This document shows, in pieces, positions 1 to 8,104 of a stretch of DNA of 11,538 nucleotides (positions are counted from its first letter, which is position 1; each line of letters opens with the position of its first letter). This stretch comes from Desulfonatronospira sp. (lineage in GTDB: Bacteria > Desulfobacterota > Desulfovibrionia > Desulfovibrionales > Desulfonatronovibrionaceae): NCBI GenBank assembly GCA_003563255.1, contig PWSL01000345.1, positions 1 through 11,538 of the forward strand, read 5' to 3'. A program made the position numbers and the translations under genes. The notes below the pieces were generated by a model. That model searched no databases. It had not been told where the DNA came from and worked only from the letters and a program-made list of their open reading frames with translations.

Positions 1-1143
1 CCCCACCCGCGGGAGAAGAACGTCCATGGCAGCCACGGTGCTTGAGTCATCATTCACCCGCATATAAAAGGGCTTTATGCTGGCCGGGTAATCATGGACT
101 ATAAGAGGTTTATGAAAATGCTCTTCGCATAGAAAGCGCTCATGTTCAGTCTGCAGGTCCAGGCCCCATTGCACCGGGTACTCAAATTTTCTGCCGCAGC
201 CTTGAAGCACTTCCAGGGCCCGGGTATAGCTTATGCGCTCAAAGGGCTGGCTGAGGACGCTGTCCAGCCTGTCCTCAAGGCCCTGATCCACAAAGCGGGA
301 AAAAAGTTCCAGGTCCTCGCTGCAATACTTTCTCACATGCCCTATCAGGGCCTGGACAAAATCCTGGGCCATATCCATTATGTCCTGCAGATCGGCAAAG
401 GCCACTTCCGGCTCCACCATCCAGAACTCGGCTGCGTGTTTGCTGGTATTGGAATTTTCCGCCCTGAAAGTGGGACCGAAAGTGTAAACGTCCCCCAGGG
501 CACAGGCCATGCTTTCCGCGGGCAGCTGCCCGGAAACCGTGAGGTGGGCCTTTTTCCCGAAAAAATCCCGGCCAAAGTCTGCAGGGGATTTCCAGGCCTT
601 GTCCGGATCAAGGGCTGTCACCACAAACATCTCCCCTGCCCCCTCGCAGTCCGATCCGGTGATAATGGGAGTGTGTATGTAGTAAAACCCCCGCTCCCGG
701 AAATACTGGTGCACAGCAAAACTGAGCTCGGAACGGATACGGTTCATGGCTCCGTACTTGTTGGTCCTGGGCCGCAGGTGTGCAATCCCGCGCAAAAATT
801 CATCGGAATGACGCTTTTTCTGCAAGGGATAACTTTCCTGGTCTGCACTGCCTATAAGCTCCAAATGTGCAGCCTGAACCTCCCACTTCTGGCCTTTGCC
901 CGGGGAGGCCTGCAGGTTGCCTGTCACCTTGATCGCGGCCCCGGTGCCTGTCCCGTCAAGGCTATCAGTCCCGGCAACACCCGGGTCCACCACGATCTGC
1001 AGGTTGGTTCTGCAGGAACCGTCATTGAGCTCTAAAAAAACCACACCCTTGGATTCCCTCTTGGTCCGGACCCACCCCTTGAGCATAATGCCCTGGACAG
1101 GTGCTTCCGCATGCAAGGCCTGCTTCACCCTGGTTCTTTCCAT
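1..1143 (-). CDS. asnS: Asparaginyl-tRNA synthetase, C-terminus cut by window edge
   Basis: Class IIb aminoacyl-tRNA synthetase that charges tRNA(Asn) with asparagine in the cytoplasm. The frame was read from the minus strand: ATG at 1143 with GGAGGT just upstream (1147-1152), open to base 1, giving 381 residues. The family is about 460 long, so motif 3 and the C-terminus lie outside the window. Residues 20-100 form the OB-fold anticodon-binding domain (GWVRTKRESKGVVFLELNDG). Residues 118-130 read RGIAHLRPRTNKY, as in bacterial AsnRS. GSDCEGAGEMFVV follows at 163-175. Class II motif 2 is at 224-246, with FRAENSNTSKHAAEFWMVEP, which is characteristic of AsnRS rather than AspRS. It sits 17 nt downstream of priA and is probably co-transcribed with it. 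No frameshift or missing residue is visible in the part present. The family assignment is very secure from remembered similarity to E. coli AsnS. Confidence 0.97.
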   Translation of the reverse strand, partial: MERTRVKQALHAEAPVQGIMLKGWVRTKRESKGVVFLELNDGSCRTNLQIVVDPGVAGTDSLDGTGTGAAIKVTGNLQASPGKGQKWEVQAAHLELIGSADQESYPLQKKRHSDEFLRGIAHLRPRTNKYGAMNRIRSELSFAVHQYFRERGFYYIHTPIITGSDCEGAGEMFVVTALDPDKAWKSPADFGRDFFGKKAHLTVSGQLPAESMACALGDVYTFGPTFRAENSNTSKHAAEFWMVEPEVAFADLQDIMDMAQDFVQALIGHVRKYCSEDLELFSRFVDQGLEDRLDSVLSQPFERISYTRALEVLQGCGRKFEYPVQWGLDLQTEHERFLCEEHFHKPLIVHDYPASIKPFYMRVNDDSSTVAAMDVLLPRVG

Positions 1144-1160
1144 CTGACCTCCAGATAATT

Positions 1161-3500
1161 CTAAAGCATATTCAGGGGATCCAGGTCCAGGCTTACCCGC
1201 ACCTGGCGGTGATGCTGAAACAAGGGATACATTTCCAGATATGCTTTCTTAATCCCGGACCAATCCCCGGCTTTGACCAGAAATTGATACCGCTCCCTGT
1301 TCTTAAGCCGGGACAATACTGCCGGGGCAGGCCCCAGAAGTTTTACGCCGTGGGCTGCAGCCGCCTGCTTTGCCCTCTGGCGAAGACCTGCCAAAAAATC
1401 CGCACTGCCATTCCATGTATCCGGAAAAGAAAAACGGATCATCCCCAGCTTGACAAAAGGGGGATAGCCGAATTTTTGCCTGCGGCTTATCTCTTGTTCA
1501 AAAAAACCCTTATAGTTGCAGTCCCGGATATACTGCCAGCAAAAATGCTGGGGATTGCGGGTCTGAATATATACTTTTCCAGGTTTTTCTCCTCTGCCGG
1601 ATCGACCCGAGAGCTGTACCAGGAGTTGAAATACACGTTCGGTGGAACGGTAGTCAGGCAACCCAAGCCCCAGGTCACCGTCAAGGACTATGGCCAGGGT
1701 TACCTCTGGAAAGGAATGCCCCTTGCTGAGCATTTGAGTGCCGACCAGCACCTGGGCCTCTCCGGATGCAAAAGCCTGCAATATCTTTTCTGACTTTCCA
1801 GGACTCCTGGTACTGTCACGATCCAGGCGCAAAACTGTGGTTTCGGGCAGGTGCCTGGTCAGAAACTCTTCCACTTTTTCAGTGCCCTGCCCCACTGGAA
1901 TAAACTCCGACCCCCGGCAATGACCGCATATGGGCGGAAAGGAAATCGAAATGCCGCAATAATGGCACACCATGCGATTTCTTTTTTTATGATAAGTAAG
2001 CCCCACCCGGCAACTTTGACACTTAACCGTCTCGGAACAGGCCTTGCACATAAGTACCGGGGAATACCCCCTGCGGTTGTGCATGATTACGGCCTGTTCC
2101 CCCCGCTTTACGGTTTCCTGCAAAGATTCCGCGCAGGTCTTGGCCAAGGCGCCGAATACCGCCGGTTCTTCCTTAAGGTCCACAAACTCTACTTCAGGCA
2201 AAGAACTGGTCCCGATGCGGTGCTGCATTTCCACCAGTTTTACCTGTCCCTTGCCGGCTGCGTAATAAGTCTTTACGTCCGGAGTGGCCGAACCAAGCAC
2301 CAGCAGGGCATTGTCTCTGGCTGCAAGGTACCAGGCCACCTCCTTGGCCTGGTAAATGATACTCTGGTCCTGCTTGAAAGACTCGTCATGCTCCTCGTCC
2401 AGGACAATAAGGCCTGCATCCTGCACCGGCATGAATAGTGCCGACCTGGTCCCCACCAAGAGTATCGGACTTTTTCCTGAACAAAGCTCTACGAAAAACT
2501 TTTCCTTACTTCTGGGGCTTTTGCTGCCATGGTGCAGAAAAACCCTGGCCCTGGACAAATAACTGCAGGCCTGCTGATAAAGATTTCTGGCTATGGCTAT
2601 TTCAGGGGCAAGAATAATTGCCGAACGACCCATCTCCAGGCATTGGCGGGCCAGTTCCAGATAAACCAGGCTTTTGCCGCTGCCGGTTATTCCGTGCAGC
2701 AAACAGGCCCTGAAACCTTCCTGCAGCTTGGGACCCAGCAACTCCAGGGCCTTTTGCTGGCCTGGACTGAAACAAAAGCCCTGCCCAAAAACCTCATACT
2801 TTCCTCTCTCCTCTTCTTCTTCCCTGGAACAATACCTAGCAAGACCTTTATCCAGCAAGGCCTTCAGGGCTTTTCCCGATCCCTGACCCAGTTCAGCCCT
2901 GATGCCTGCTCCAGGCATGGGACCATGGGCATACAACAAATCCATTACCGCCCATTGCACCCTGGCCTGTGGTCTTATAGGCCAGGGCGGTTCTTTGGCT
3001 GCTGCCACAAGAAAGCCTTCTCTCCTGCTGACTCCGGTGTCAAGCCGCCCCTGCGTCCACCGCTCTGCCAGCCTGAAAAGAACTTCCTCTCTGCCCCAAC
3101 CTCTTGAAAAAGGAATAATGCTGTTTTTCTCATCCCTCCATCCGTCGGGCACCCTTCGCAAGGGTGCTGGAATGACAAAAGCCAGCACCCGTGCCAGAGT
3201 AGTCAACTGCCTGGCTGCTACTTTTTCGAGCATTTCCAGATAGTCCGGGTTTAAAAGAGGCTCTTTTTCTAGGGGCCAGAAGATCGGTTTCAGTTGTTTT
3301 TCAGAGCAGGAGGCGGGTATGCTGCGTTCCAGCACAGCGCAGCAAAGTTTATTGACCCTTCCCATGGGAACCAGCACCCGCATACCGGGTCTCCAAATAT
3401 CCTGCGGCAGGTATGGAGGCTGAGCATAGCTCAGGCTGGAATAAGGCTGGCTCAATACTGCGGCGGACCAGACAGGAACGCAGGTATGTTGTGTTTGCAT
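1161..3500 (-). CDS. priA: Primosomal protein N' (replication restart helicase PriA)
   Basis: A 3'-5' superfamily 2 DNA helicase that recognises stalled forks and reloads the replisome (779 aa; E. coli PriA is 732). The N-terminal 3'-end-binding domain is residues 1-115. A winged-helix region follows at about 180-235. Walker A GITGSGKS is at 270-277, the DEEH box at 368-371, and GSATP at 403-407. The zinc-binding insertion has all eight cysteines (485, 488, 494, 497, 512, 515, 525, 528). Helicase motifs GTQMLSKGHSFP (587-598) and QLSGRSGR (629-636) and the C-terminal domain ending DLDPLNML complete it. The ATG at 3500 is the only sensible start, because an in-frame TGA lies about 60 nt upstream with no other start codon between. 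The leader has no Shine-Dalgarno and carries CCTCC instead, so translation may be weak. The 82-nt gap to galU holds no repeat element and no clear terminator. Confidence 0.97.
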   Translation of the reverse strand: MQTQHTCVPVWSAAVLSQPYSSLSYAQPPYLPQDIWRPGMRVLVPMGRVNKLCCAVLERSIPASCSEKQLKPIFWPLEKEPLLNPDYLEMLEKVAARQLTTLARVLAFVIPAPLRRVPDGWRDEKNSIIPFSRGWGREEVLFRLAERWTQGRLDTGVSRREGFLVAAAKEPPWPIRPQARVQWAVMDLLYAHGPMPGAGIRAELGQGSGKALKALLDKGLARYCSREEEEERGKYEVFGQGFCFSPGQQKALELLGPKLQEGFRACLLHGITGSGKSLVYLELARQCLEMGRSAIILAPEIAIARNLYQQACSYLSRARVFLHHGSKSPRSKEKFFVELCSGKSPILLVGTRSALFMPVQDAGLIVLDEEHDESFKQDQSIIYQAKEVAWYLAARDNALLVLGSATPDVKTYYAAGKGQVKLVEMQHRIGTSSLPEVEFVDLKEEPAVFGALAKTCAESLQETVKRGEQAVIMHNRRGYSPVLMCKACSETVKCQSCRVGLTYHKKRNRMVCHYCGISISFPPICGHCRGSEFIPVGQGTEKVEEFLTRHLPETTVLRLDRDSTRSPGKSEKILQAFASGEAQVLVGTQMLSKGHSFPEVTLAIVLDGDLGLGLPDYRSTERVFQLLVQLSGRSGRGEKPGKVYIQTRNPQHFCWQYIRDCNYKGFFEQEISRRQKFGYPPFVKLGMIRFSFPDTWNGSADFLAGLRQRAKQAAAAHGVKLLGPAPAVLSRLKNRERYQFLVKAGDWSGIKKAYLEMYPLFQHHRQVRVSLDLDPLNML

Positions 3501-3582
3501 AAGCGGAGGATAATAACCAGGGTGAAAAACCCCGGACCGAAAAGATCAGGTTTCAGCCCGCAGCAATACTTACCCGTATCAG

Positions 3583-4455
3583 CTATTTACGGCCGGGGAG
3601 AAAATCCTCCAGGCTTTTAAGCAGATCCGTCTTAAGTTCATCATCCTGGAGGGCAAAATGAATATTTGCACTGAGATAGTCCACCCAGTTGCCGATGTCG
3701 TAGCGTTGACCCTCAAGCTTTACCGCCAGCACCCTTTTGTGGCGTGCCATGGACTGCAGCGCGTCAGAGAGCTGATACTCCAGATTATGGCCTGGCTCCA
3801 GGGTTTCCAGGTGCTCAAAAATTTCAGGGGTGAGCACATAGCGTCCCACTATGGCCAGACGTGAGGGTGCATCTTCCACCCGGGGCTTTTCGTAAACATT
3901 ACGGATGCGATACAGGCCCGGAGCAATCTCCTCTCCCTGAATAATGCCGTAGTTTGAAACATTTTCCCTGGAAACCTCCACCACTCCAACAACAGACATA
4001 TGCTCGGTCTTGGCTGCTTCCAGAAGCTGTTTAATGGCTGGACGCCGGCTGAACATAAGGTCATCCCCGACCATAACCGCAAATGGTTCTTTGAAAACCA
4101 CTTCCCTGGCGCACAAAACAGCATGGCCCAGACCTAACTGTTCTTTCTGGCGCACGGAAATAATATTGGCCATTTCAGCCACCTGGCGTACTTCACGCAA
4201 AAGGTGTTCTCTTTTTGTCCGCCTCAGCACAGCTTCCAGAGACAGATTGTAGTCGAAATGATCCTCCAGGATCCTTTTTTGCTGATTGGTCACAAAAACC
4301 ACGTTGGTGAGGTCAGCTTCAATGGCCTCTTCCACTACGTGCTGCACTGCAGGCTTTTTGTATATGGGAAGCATCTCCTTGGGGACGTTTTTGGTTGCAG
4401 GCAAAGACCGCGTACCCCAACCAGCTACTGGAATTACTACTTTCCTGGCTTCCAT
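3583..4455 (-). CDS. galU: UTP-glucose-1-phosphate uridylyltransferase
   Basis: Makes UDP-glucose from UTP and glucose-1-phosphate for polysaccharide, LPS and glycolipid synthesis; cytosolic. It is 290 aa, the usual family length. The nucleotide-binding loop GWGTRSLPATKNVPKEMLP lies at residues 12-30. GLGHAVLCAR and VMVGDD (catalytic metal region) are mid-protein. YEKP, GRYVLTPEIF, the EYQLSDAL helix and GQRYDIGNWVDYLSAN follow in the expected order. Two in-frame ATGs exist, at 4461 and 4455. I chose 4455 because the AAGGAG Shine-Dalgarno (4463-4468) is 7 nt from it and only 1 nt from the other; starting at 4461 would add Met-Ile. The gene lies between glmM and priA, separated from glmM by a repeat-filled 320-nt gap, so it may have its own promoter, though I could not identify one. 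GlmM and GalU both feed nucleotide-sugar pools. Confidence 0.96.
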   Translation of the reverse strand: MEARKVVIPVAGWGTRSLPATKNVPKEMLPIYKKPAVQHVVEEAIEADLTNVVFVTNQQKRILEDHFDYNLSLEAVLRRTKREHLLREVRQVAEMANIISVRQKEQLGLGHAVLCAREVVFKEPFAVMVGDDLMFSRRPAIKQLLEAAKTEHMSVVGVVEVSRENVSNYGIIQGEEIAPGLYRIRNVYEKPRVEDAPSRLAIVGRYVLTPEIFEHLETLEPGHNLEYQLSDALQSMARHKRVLAVKLEGQRYDIGNWVDYLSANIHFALQDDELKTDLLKSLEDFLPGRK

Positions 4456-4462
4456 GATCATG

Positions 4463-4468
4463 CTCCTT
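4463..4468 (-). promoter_or_regulatory. Shine-Dalgarno that decides the galU start
   Basis: AAGGAG on the minus strand. Spacing is 7 nt to the ATG at 4455 and 1 nt to the ATG at 4461, so the downstream ATG is favoured. Confidence 0.75.
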
Positions 4469-4470
4469 GT

Positions 4471-4612
4471 GTAACAGTTTAGCCCTTTTCTATGGAAAGC
4501 AGGGGACAGGCATCCCAGCCCTTGTTTTTTTGTTGATGAAAAAACAGACTCTATAAAACAAGGACTGGGAGAGTTAGTCCCCGGGCCACCTGCAAATGGC
4601 TAAACTTGTTAC
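4471..4612 (+). repeat. REP/MITE-like element 1 (glmM-galU gap)
   Basis: A 142-bp element bounded by the inverted repeat GTAACAGTTTAGCC (4471-4484) and GGCTAAACTTGTTAC (4598-4612), which match except for one extra base. Inside is an imperfect hairpin. Outer arms are GGGGACAGGC (4502-4511) and GAGTTAGTCCCC (4571-4582, a CC-to-TT variant of the family arm GAGCCAGTCCCC). The inner stem is 4514-4528 against 4555-4569, 15 bp with one mismatch. The right flank after the hairpin (GGGCCACCTGCAAATGGCTAAAC) resembles the arm of element 5 read in reverse. It sits directly upstream of the galU Shine-Dalgarno, so transcripts into galU must carry it. It is non-coding. Confidence 0.75.
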
Positions 4613-4689
4613 CTCATTGTTATAATTGAAAATATCAACCGTTCTGTTCCGCCGCCCCACACCGGGTCAGCCTCTGCAAAACGCTCATG

Positions 4690-4716
4690 AAAAAAGTATA
4701 TAAGCAAAATATACTT
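4690..4716 (-). terminator. Weak AT-rich hairpin with U-tract after glmM
   Basis: Read on the minus strand, AAGTATA (4716-4710) and TATACTT (4700-4694) form a 7-bp AT-dominated stem with a 9-nt loop. The stem runs into a six-T tract (4695-4690). It lies 60-85 nt past the glmM stop. The stem is weak, so it could be partial termination, mRNA 3'-end protection or chance. The rest of the 4613-4775 stretch shows nothing I can identify. Confidence 0.25.
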
Positions 4717-4775
4717 CCAGGTTCAGCTTGGCAAGAGCATCGCTGAAACTTAATCCATCTGTGTCTGTGTAGAGC

Positions 4776-6143
4776 TTAGAAGTCAGTCTTAACCCGTAGT
4801 CCTTCTTCCACAGACCTTGCCAGGTGAATGGCCAGGTCCTCTACCATGGTCTCATCTTTACCCTCCACCATAACCCTGACCACGGATTCGGTACCTGAAT
4901 ACCTGAGAAGTACCCGGCCCTGGTTCCTGAGCTTTGCTTCCGCGTCCTTGACCGCCTCCTGAATCACTTGAACCTCTTCAAAGGGCCTCATTCTTTCCAC
5001 GTGCACATTGATGAGGCGCTGAGGAAAAGGTGTCAAAAGTTTAGAAAGCTCTGACAGGGGCCTGTTCTTCTGCAGCATGATCTTTAAAAGCTTGATGCCG
5101 GCCAGAATGCCGTCCCCTGTGGTTGCGTAATCCATAAAGATGAGGTGGCCGGACTGCTCTCCGCCAAGGACCGCCCCTTCCTTGCGCATGGCCTCCACCA
5201 CGTAGCGGTCCCCGACCTTTGTGCGCAAGAGCTTCCCTCCCTGCTTCTGCATAAAGAGTTCCAGGGCCATATTGCTCATGACTGTACTTACCAGGAGTTT
5301 GCCGGGCAGTTCGTCGCGCTCCATGAGGTCCCTGGCACAAATGGCCATTATCTGGTCTCCGTCCAGGATAACTCCGTTTTCATCGATGGCGATCAGCCTG
5401 TCCCCGTCCCCGTCCAGGGACAGCCCAATGTCAGCCCCGTGTTCCAGGACCATATTAGCTGCTACTTCAGGGTAAAGGGAACCGCACTTCTTGTTGATAT
5501 TCAACCCATCCGGCTCGGTTCCGGCCATGATGACCTTGGCCCCAAGTTCTTCAAAAATCAGTGGAGCAACCCGGTAGGTGGCGCCGTGGGCACAGTCTAT
5601 CACCACCTTCATCCCCTGCAGTGACATGGTGTTGGGCAGGCTGTTCTTGAGGTGAACAACATACCTTCCAGGACTGTCCACGATTTTCCTGGCCCTGCCT
5701 ATGGCTTCCGGCTGGGGGTGCTTCCAGTTTACATCCGGGGACAAAACCAGCTCTGATATATCATCTTCCACCTGGTCCGAAAGCTTGAAGCCCATGTGAT
5801 CGAAAAACTTGATCCCGTTGTCCATGAAAGGATTGTGGGAGGCAGAAATAACCACTCCCAGGTCGGCACGCATGTTCTTGGTCAAAAAAGAAATGGCCGG
5901 GGTAGGCATGGGCCCTACCAGAAAAACATCCATACCTGAAGCGCAGAACCCGGATGTCAGAGCGTTTTCAAATACATAACCTGAAAGCCTGGTGTCCTTT
6001 CCTATCAGCACCCTGTGCCGCCTGTGCCCGTTGCGGAAATACTGGCCTGCTGCCAAACCCAGCCTGAGCACTATCTCTGGCAGCATGGGAAAAATATTGG
6101 CTTGCCCTCTCAGGCCGTCCGTACCAAATAATTTTTTGCGCAT
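4776..6143 (-). CDS. glmM: Phosphoglucosamine mutase
   Basis: Interconverts glucosamine-6-phosphate and glucosamine-1-phosphate, the step feeding UDP-GlcNAc for peptidoglycan and LPS. It is 455 aa, the normal family length. [10 protein letters not shown] opens the protein. The phosphoserine loop ISASHNP places the catalytic serine at residue 102, the same number as in E. coli GlmM. The metal site DGDGDR is at 244-249. The sugar loop GGEQSGH (327-333) and the phosphate-binding loop [15 protein letters not shown] (414-428) follow. The start is ATG 6143, preceded by AGGAGA (6151-6156) at 7 nt. The frame stays open upstream to 6335, but that extension runs through repeat element 2 and has no family similarity, so it is rejected. 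Adjacent cdaR and cdaA make the conserved cdaA-cdaR-glmM arrangement. In Firmicutes GlmM binds and inhibits CdaA; whether it does so here is inference. Confidence 0.97.
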   Translation of the reverse strand: MRKKLFGTDGLRGQANIFPMLPEIVLRLGLAAGQYFRNGHRRHRVLIGKDTRLSGYVFENALTSGFCASGMDVFLVGPMPTPAISFLTKNMRADLGVVISASHNPFMDNGIKFFDHMGFKLSDQVEDDISELVLSPDVNWKHPQPEAIGRARKIVDSPGRYVVHLKNSLPNTMSLQGMKVVIDCAHGATYRVAPLIFEELGAKVIMAGTEPDGLNINKKCGSLYPEVAANMVLEHGADIGLSLDGDGDRLIAIDENGVILDGDQIMAICARDLMERDELPGKLLVSTVMSNMALELFMQKQGGKLLRTKVGDRYVVEAMRKEGAVLGGEQSGHLIFMDYATTGDGILAGIKLLKIMLQKNRPLSELSKLLTPFPQRLINVHVERMRPFEEVQVIQEAVKDAEAKLRNQGRVLLRYSGTESVVRVMVEGKDETMVEDLAIHLARSVEEGLRVKTDF

Positions 6144-6172
6144 GCTGTATTCTCCTGTTTCTTTATTCCTTT

Positions 6173-6357
6173 GGTATCTGTTTAGGAATGCAGGGGACAG
6201 GCAAACCCCGCACTTATTTTTGTCACAGAAAATTCCAGCATTTTTGAAAAAATAAGTGCGGGGAGAGCCGAGCCATTTTACGGTTTGAGTTCGGCAAAAG
6301 TGCCTGTCCCCGGTGGCCGAGGCAATAATTAACACAAAGTATCGCTGTAGTGATACC
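6173..6357. repeat. REP/MITE-like element 2, chimeric (cdaR-glmM gap)
   Basis: Bounded by GGTATC (6173-6178) and GATACC (6352-6357). The left arm is CTGTTTAGG...GGGGACAGGCA (6193-6203) and the right arm is TGCCTGTCCCC (6301-6311). The two arms are perfectly complementary over 11 bp and lack the family's usual mismatches, because both are 5'-type arms. Nested inside is a perfect 16-bp stem, CCCCGCACTTATTTTT (6206-6221) with its complement at 6248-6263. The right half (6263-6352, minus strand) is a 93%-identical inverted copy of 9055-9144 in element 4. The element begins 6 nt past the cdaR stop and fills most of the 215-nt gap. Reading through it extends the glmM frame spuriously. Confidence 0.8.
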
Positions 6358-6358
6358 T

Positions 6359-7306
6359 TTATTCAATTTTTACTTCAATGACTTCCGGACGCATTTCCAA
6401 AACCCGACCATGCTCGGGAACTATAGCATGTACCTGTAATTCATGCATCCCTCGCTCAACCCCCGGCTCTATTTCCACATAATAGTGAATCCTGTCCCGC
6501 CAGCCTTCCTGTTGCAGCAACTCCCGGGGCAATTTCAGATTCCCCCTGACATGGTCCGGTTCCAGGGTGTATTTTATGTCTTCAGCACCTGTGACCTCAA
6601 CAGGCTTGCGGACCCAGATTTCCTCCAGCAACGGACCAAATACAAGTTCTACACGTACATCAGGGGTGCCGGTCTCCATTTCAGGACCTAGAACAAGACC
6701 CACCCTGCGCTGGATCATACCTGGTCTCTCATCTTCAACAGCCAGCGGTCTGGTTTTAACCGCATCCATATTCTGAATAATATTTTCCGGTCCTTTAATA
6801 CGCACTGATGCCGGCTCCACCGATTTGTCCTTCAACTCGTAGTAGGGGCTTATGGCTCCTTTCCACTCTATTTCCACAGGCAGTTCACGGATTATCAGCC
6901 TGTCCACCTCCAGATCAAGCCTGTGAGGAGTAATCTCCACCGCCTGTACCGCACGGGGCAGATTGATCCTCTTGGGATCCAGGACAATAGTATTTTCACC
7001 ATGTTCCAAACCGGACAAGTCCAGGTTGTAAGCCAGTCGGCCGACTTCCATACGGCTCAGCATGGTCTTTGTGGCCCGGCACCTGACGGTGACTTTACTG
7101 ACCATACCTGACATGATGGTGTATTCTTCCGGGACTTGCGAGACTTCCACCGAAACTTCCACCCACATCTCCACCTTTTCCTGGCCGCTGATAAGATACC
7201 AGAAAAAAACGGCCAGAACCAGGGCCAAAATTCTGTACTGCAAGTTGCTTCTAAGCATATTATAAATTTTACTGTAGATAATCATACCTGGAATGTCTTT
7301 CTCCAC
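6359..7306 (-). CDS. cdaR: YbbR-domain membrane protein, CdaA regulator
   Basis: YbbR/CdaR family protein (315 aa) that anchors in the membrane and modulates the diadenylate cyclase CdaA in Firmicutes. One transmembrane segment spans about residues 23-40 ([17 protein letters not shown]). The remainder looks extracytoplasmic: beta-rich, in roughly three YbbR-like repeats (about 44-132, 135-225, 230-315), with the recurring pattern of hydrophobic strands and an R-(I/V)-KGPE-type motif (RIKGPENI). The start is uncertain. GTG 7306 follows a G-rich run with no spacing, ATG 7285 (MIIYSK) is an alternative, and neither has a good Shine-Dalgarno; the loss would be seven residues. It lies 45 nt after cdaA and before glmM, the standard c-di-AMP operon order, which supports the call more than individual residues do. 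The symbol ybbR is also used. Confidence 0.9.
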   Translation of the reverse strand: MEKDIPGMIIYSKIYNMLRSNLQYRILALVLAVFFWYLISGQEKVEMWVEVSVEVSQVPEEYTIMSGMVSKVTVRCRATKTMLSRMEVGRLAYNLDLSGLEHGENTIVLDPKRINLPRAVQAVEITPHRLDLEVDRLIIRELPVEIEWKGAISPYYELKDKSVEPASVRIKGPENIIQNMDAVKTRPLAVEDERPGMIQRRVGLVLGPEMETGTPDVRVELVFGPLLEEIWVRKPVEVTGAEDIKYTLEPDHVRGNLKLPRELLQQEGWRDRIHYYVEIEPGVERGMHELQVHAIVPEHGRVLEMRPEVIEVKIE

Positions 7307-7351
7307 CCCCTGCCATCTGTTCAGTGTCTTTCGTCCATTGACCTTCGCCTA

Positions 7352-8104
7352 CTACTTCTCCCATGCCGCTGTGAGCACCCTTCTCAAGCGTACTTCGTCA
7401 AGAGCGGGAATCAGTTTGCCAGATATTGCCACTGCAATCCTTCCTCTTTCCTCTGAAACCACCACTGCCAGGGCATCGCTTTCTTCGGTTATACCTATGG
7501 CCGCCCTGTGCCTGGTTCCGTAATTCCACCTGGGAGGCACACCCACTGCCAGTGGCAGTATGCAGCCTGCAGAAACAATTTTGTTCGCCCTGAGCACAAC
7601 GGCCCCGTCATGCAGCCTGGTATTGGGGTAAAAAATGGTTTCCAGCAGTTCCCTGGAAAATCTGGCATCGATCTCCACTCCCGACTCAACAATATCTCCA
7701 AGGGGAGTTCTTCTTTCCAGTACTATCAAGGCACCGATCTTTTTTTCAGCCATCTGTACCGCTGCCAGGACCAATTCATCCAGAACTTTATTAGTAGGTC
7801 TTGGATTGAACCAGAGTCTGCCGGCCCCCATTTCAGCCAGAGCCTTGCGTATATCACTTTGAAAAAGGATAATGATCACTAAAAACAGTGACCCCAGGAA
7901 GTTGGTCAGCATTCCGTGCAGAGTATACAGGCCGAACTCATCCGCTACATAATAGACCACCATTAAAATGATAAGCCCGTAAACCACCGACACGGCCCTG
8001 GTACCCTTAAAAAACAGTATAATACGGTAAGCGATATACGCCACTACCGTGATATCCACCAGGTCGCGCCAGCCTATCTGAACAATTCCCAAATCTAGGA
8101 GCAT
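7352..8104 (-). CDS. cdaA: Diadenylate cyclase, membrane CdaA type
   Basis: Condenses two ATP into cyclic di-AMP at the inner face of the membrane. It is 250 aa, close to the usual 270. Three hydrophobic segments (about 15-33, 36-54, 66-82) are followed by a DisA_N (DAC) domain. The two catalytic signatures are intact: LHDGAVV with DGA at 166-168, and GTRHRAA with RHR at 198-200. The start is ATG 8104, inside the end of folP (10-nt overlap). The frame stays open to 8305, but that extension only shadows folP and has no family similarity. No clear Shine-Dalgarno precedes ATG 8104, so translational coupling to folP is likely. cdaR and glmM follow immediately. c-di-AMP generally controls potassium and osmolyte balance and cell-wall homeostasis; which receptors are used here cannot be told from the window. 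Confidence 0.95.
   Translation of the reverse strand: MLLDLGIVQIGWRDLVDITVVAYIAYRIILFFKGTRAVSVVYGLIILMVVYYVADEFGLYTLHGMLTNFLGSLFLVIIILFQSDIRKALAEMGAGRLWFNPRPTNKVLDELVLAAVQMAEKKIGALIVLERRTPLGDIVESGVEIDARFSRELLETIFYPNTRLHDGAVVLRANKIVSAGCILPLAVGVPPRWNYGTRHRAAIGITEESDALAVVVSEERGRIAVAISGKLIPALDEVRLRRVLTAAWEK

Noticed and set aside
944..954. GTGCCTGTCCC, an 11-base match to the REP arm, inside asnS
   Set aside because: No partner arm or flank is present, and the protein aligns with AsnRS here without an insertion, so it is most likely chance.
142..1035. Long plus-strand reading frame of 297 codons
   Set aside because: Antisense shadow of asnS, whose family motifs are clear on the minus strand.
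4613..4660. Possible galU promoter near TTGATA and TATAAC on the minus strand
   Set aside because: The two boxes are only 8 nt apart, and no partner at 16-18 nt spacing is convincing.
6144..6335. N-terminal extension of glmM by 64 residues
   Set aside because: It translates repeat element 2, has no family similarity, and ATG 6143 has a proper ribosome site and begins at the conserved GlmM N-terminus.
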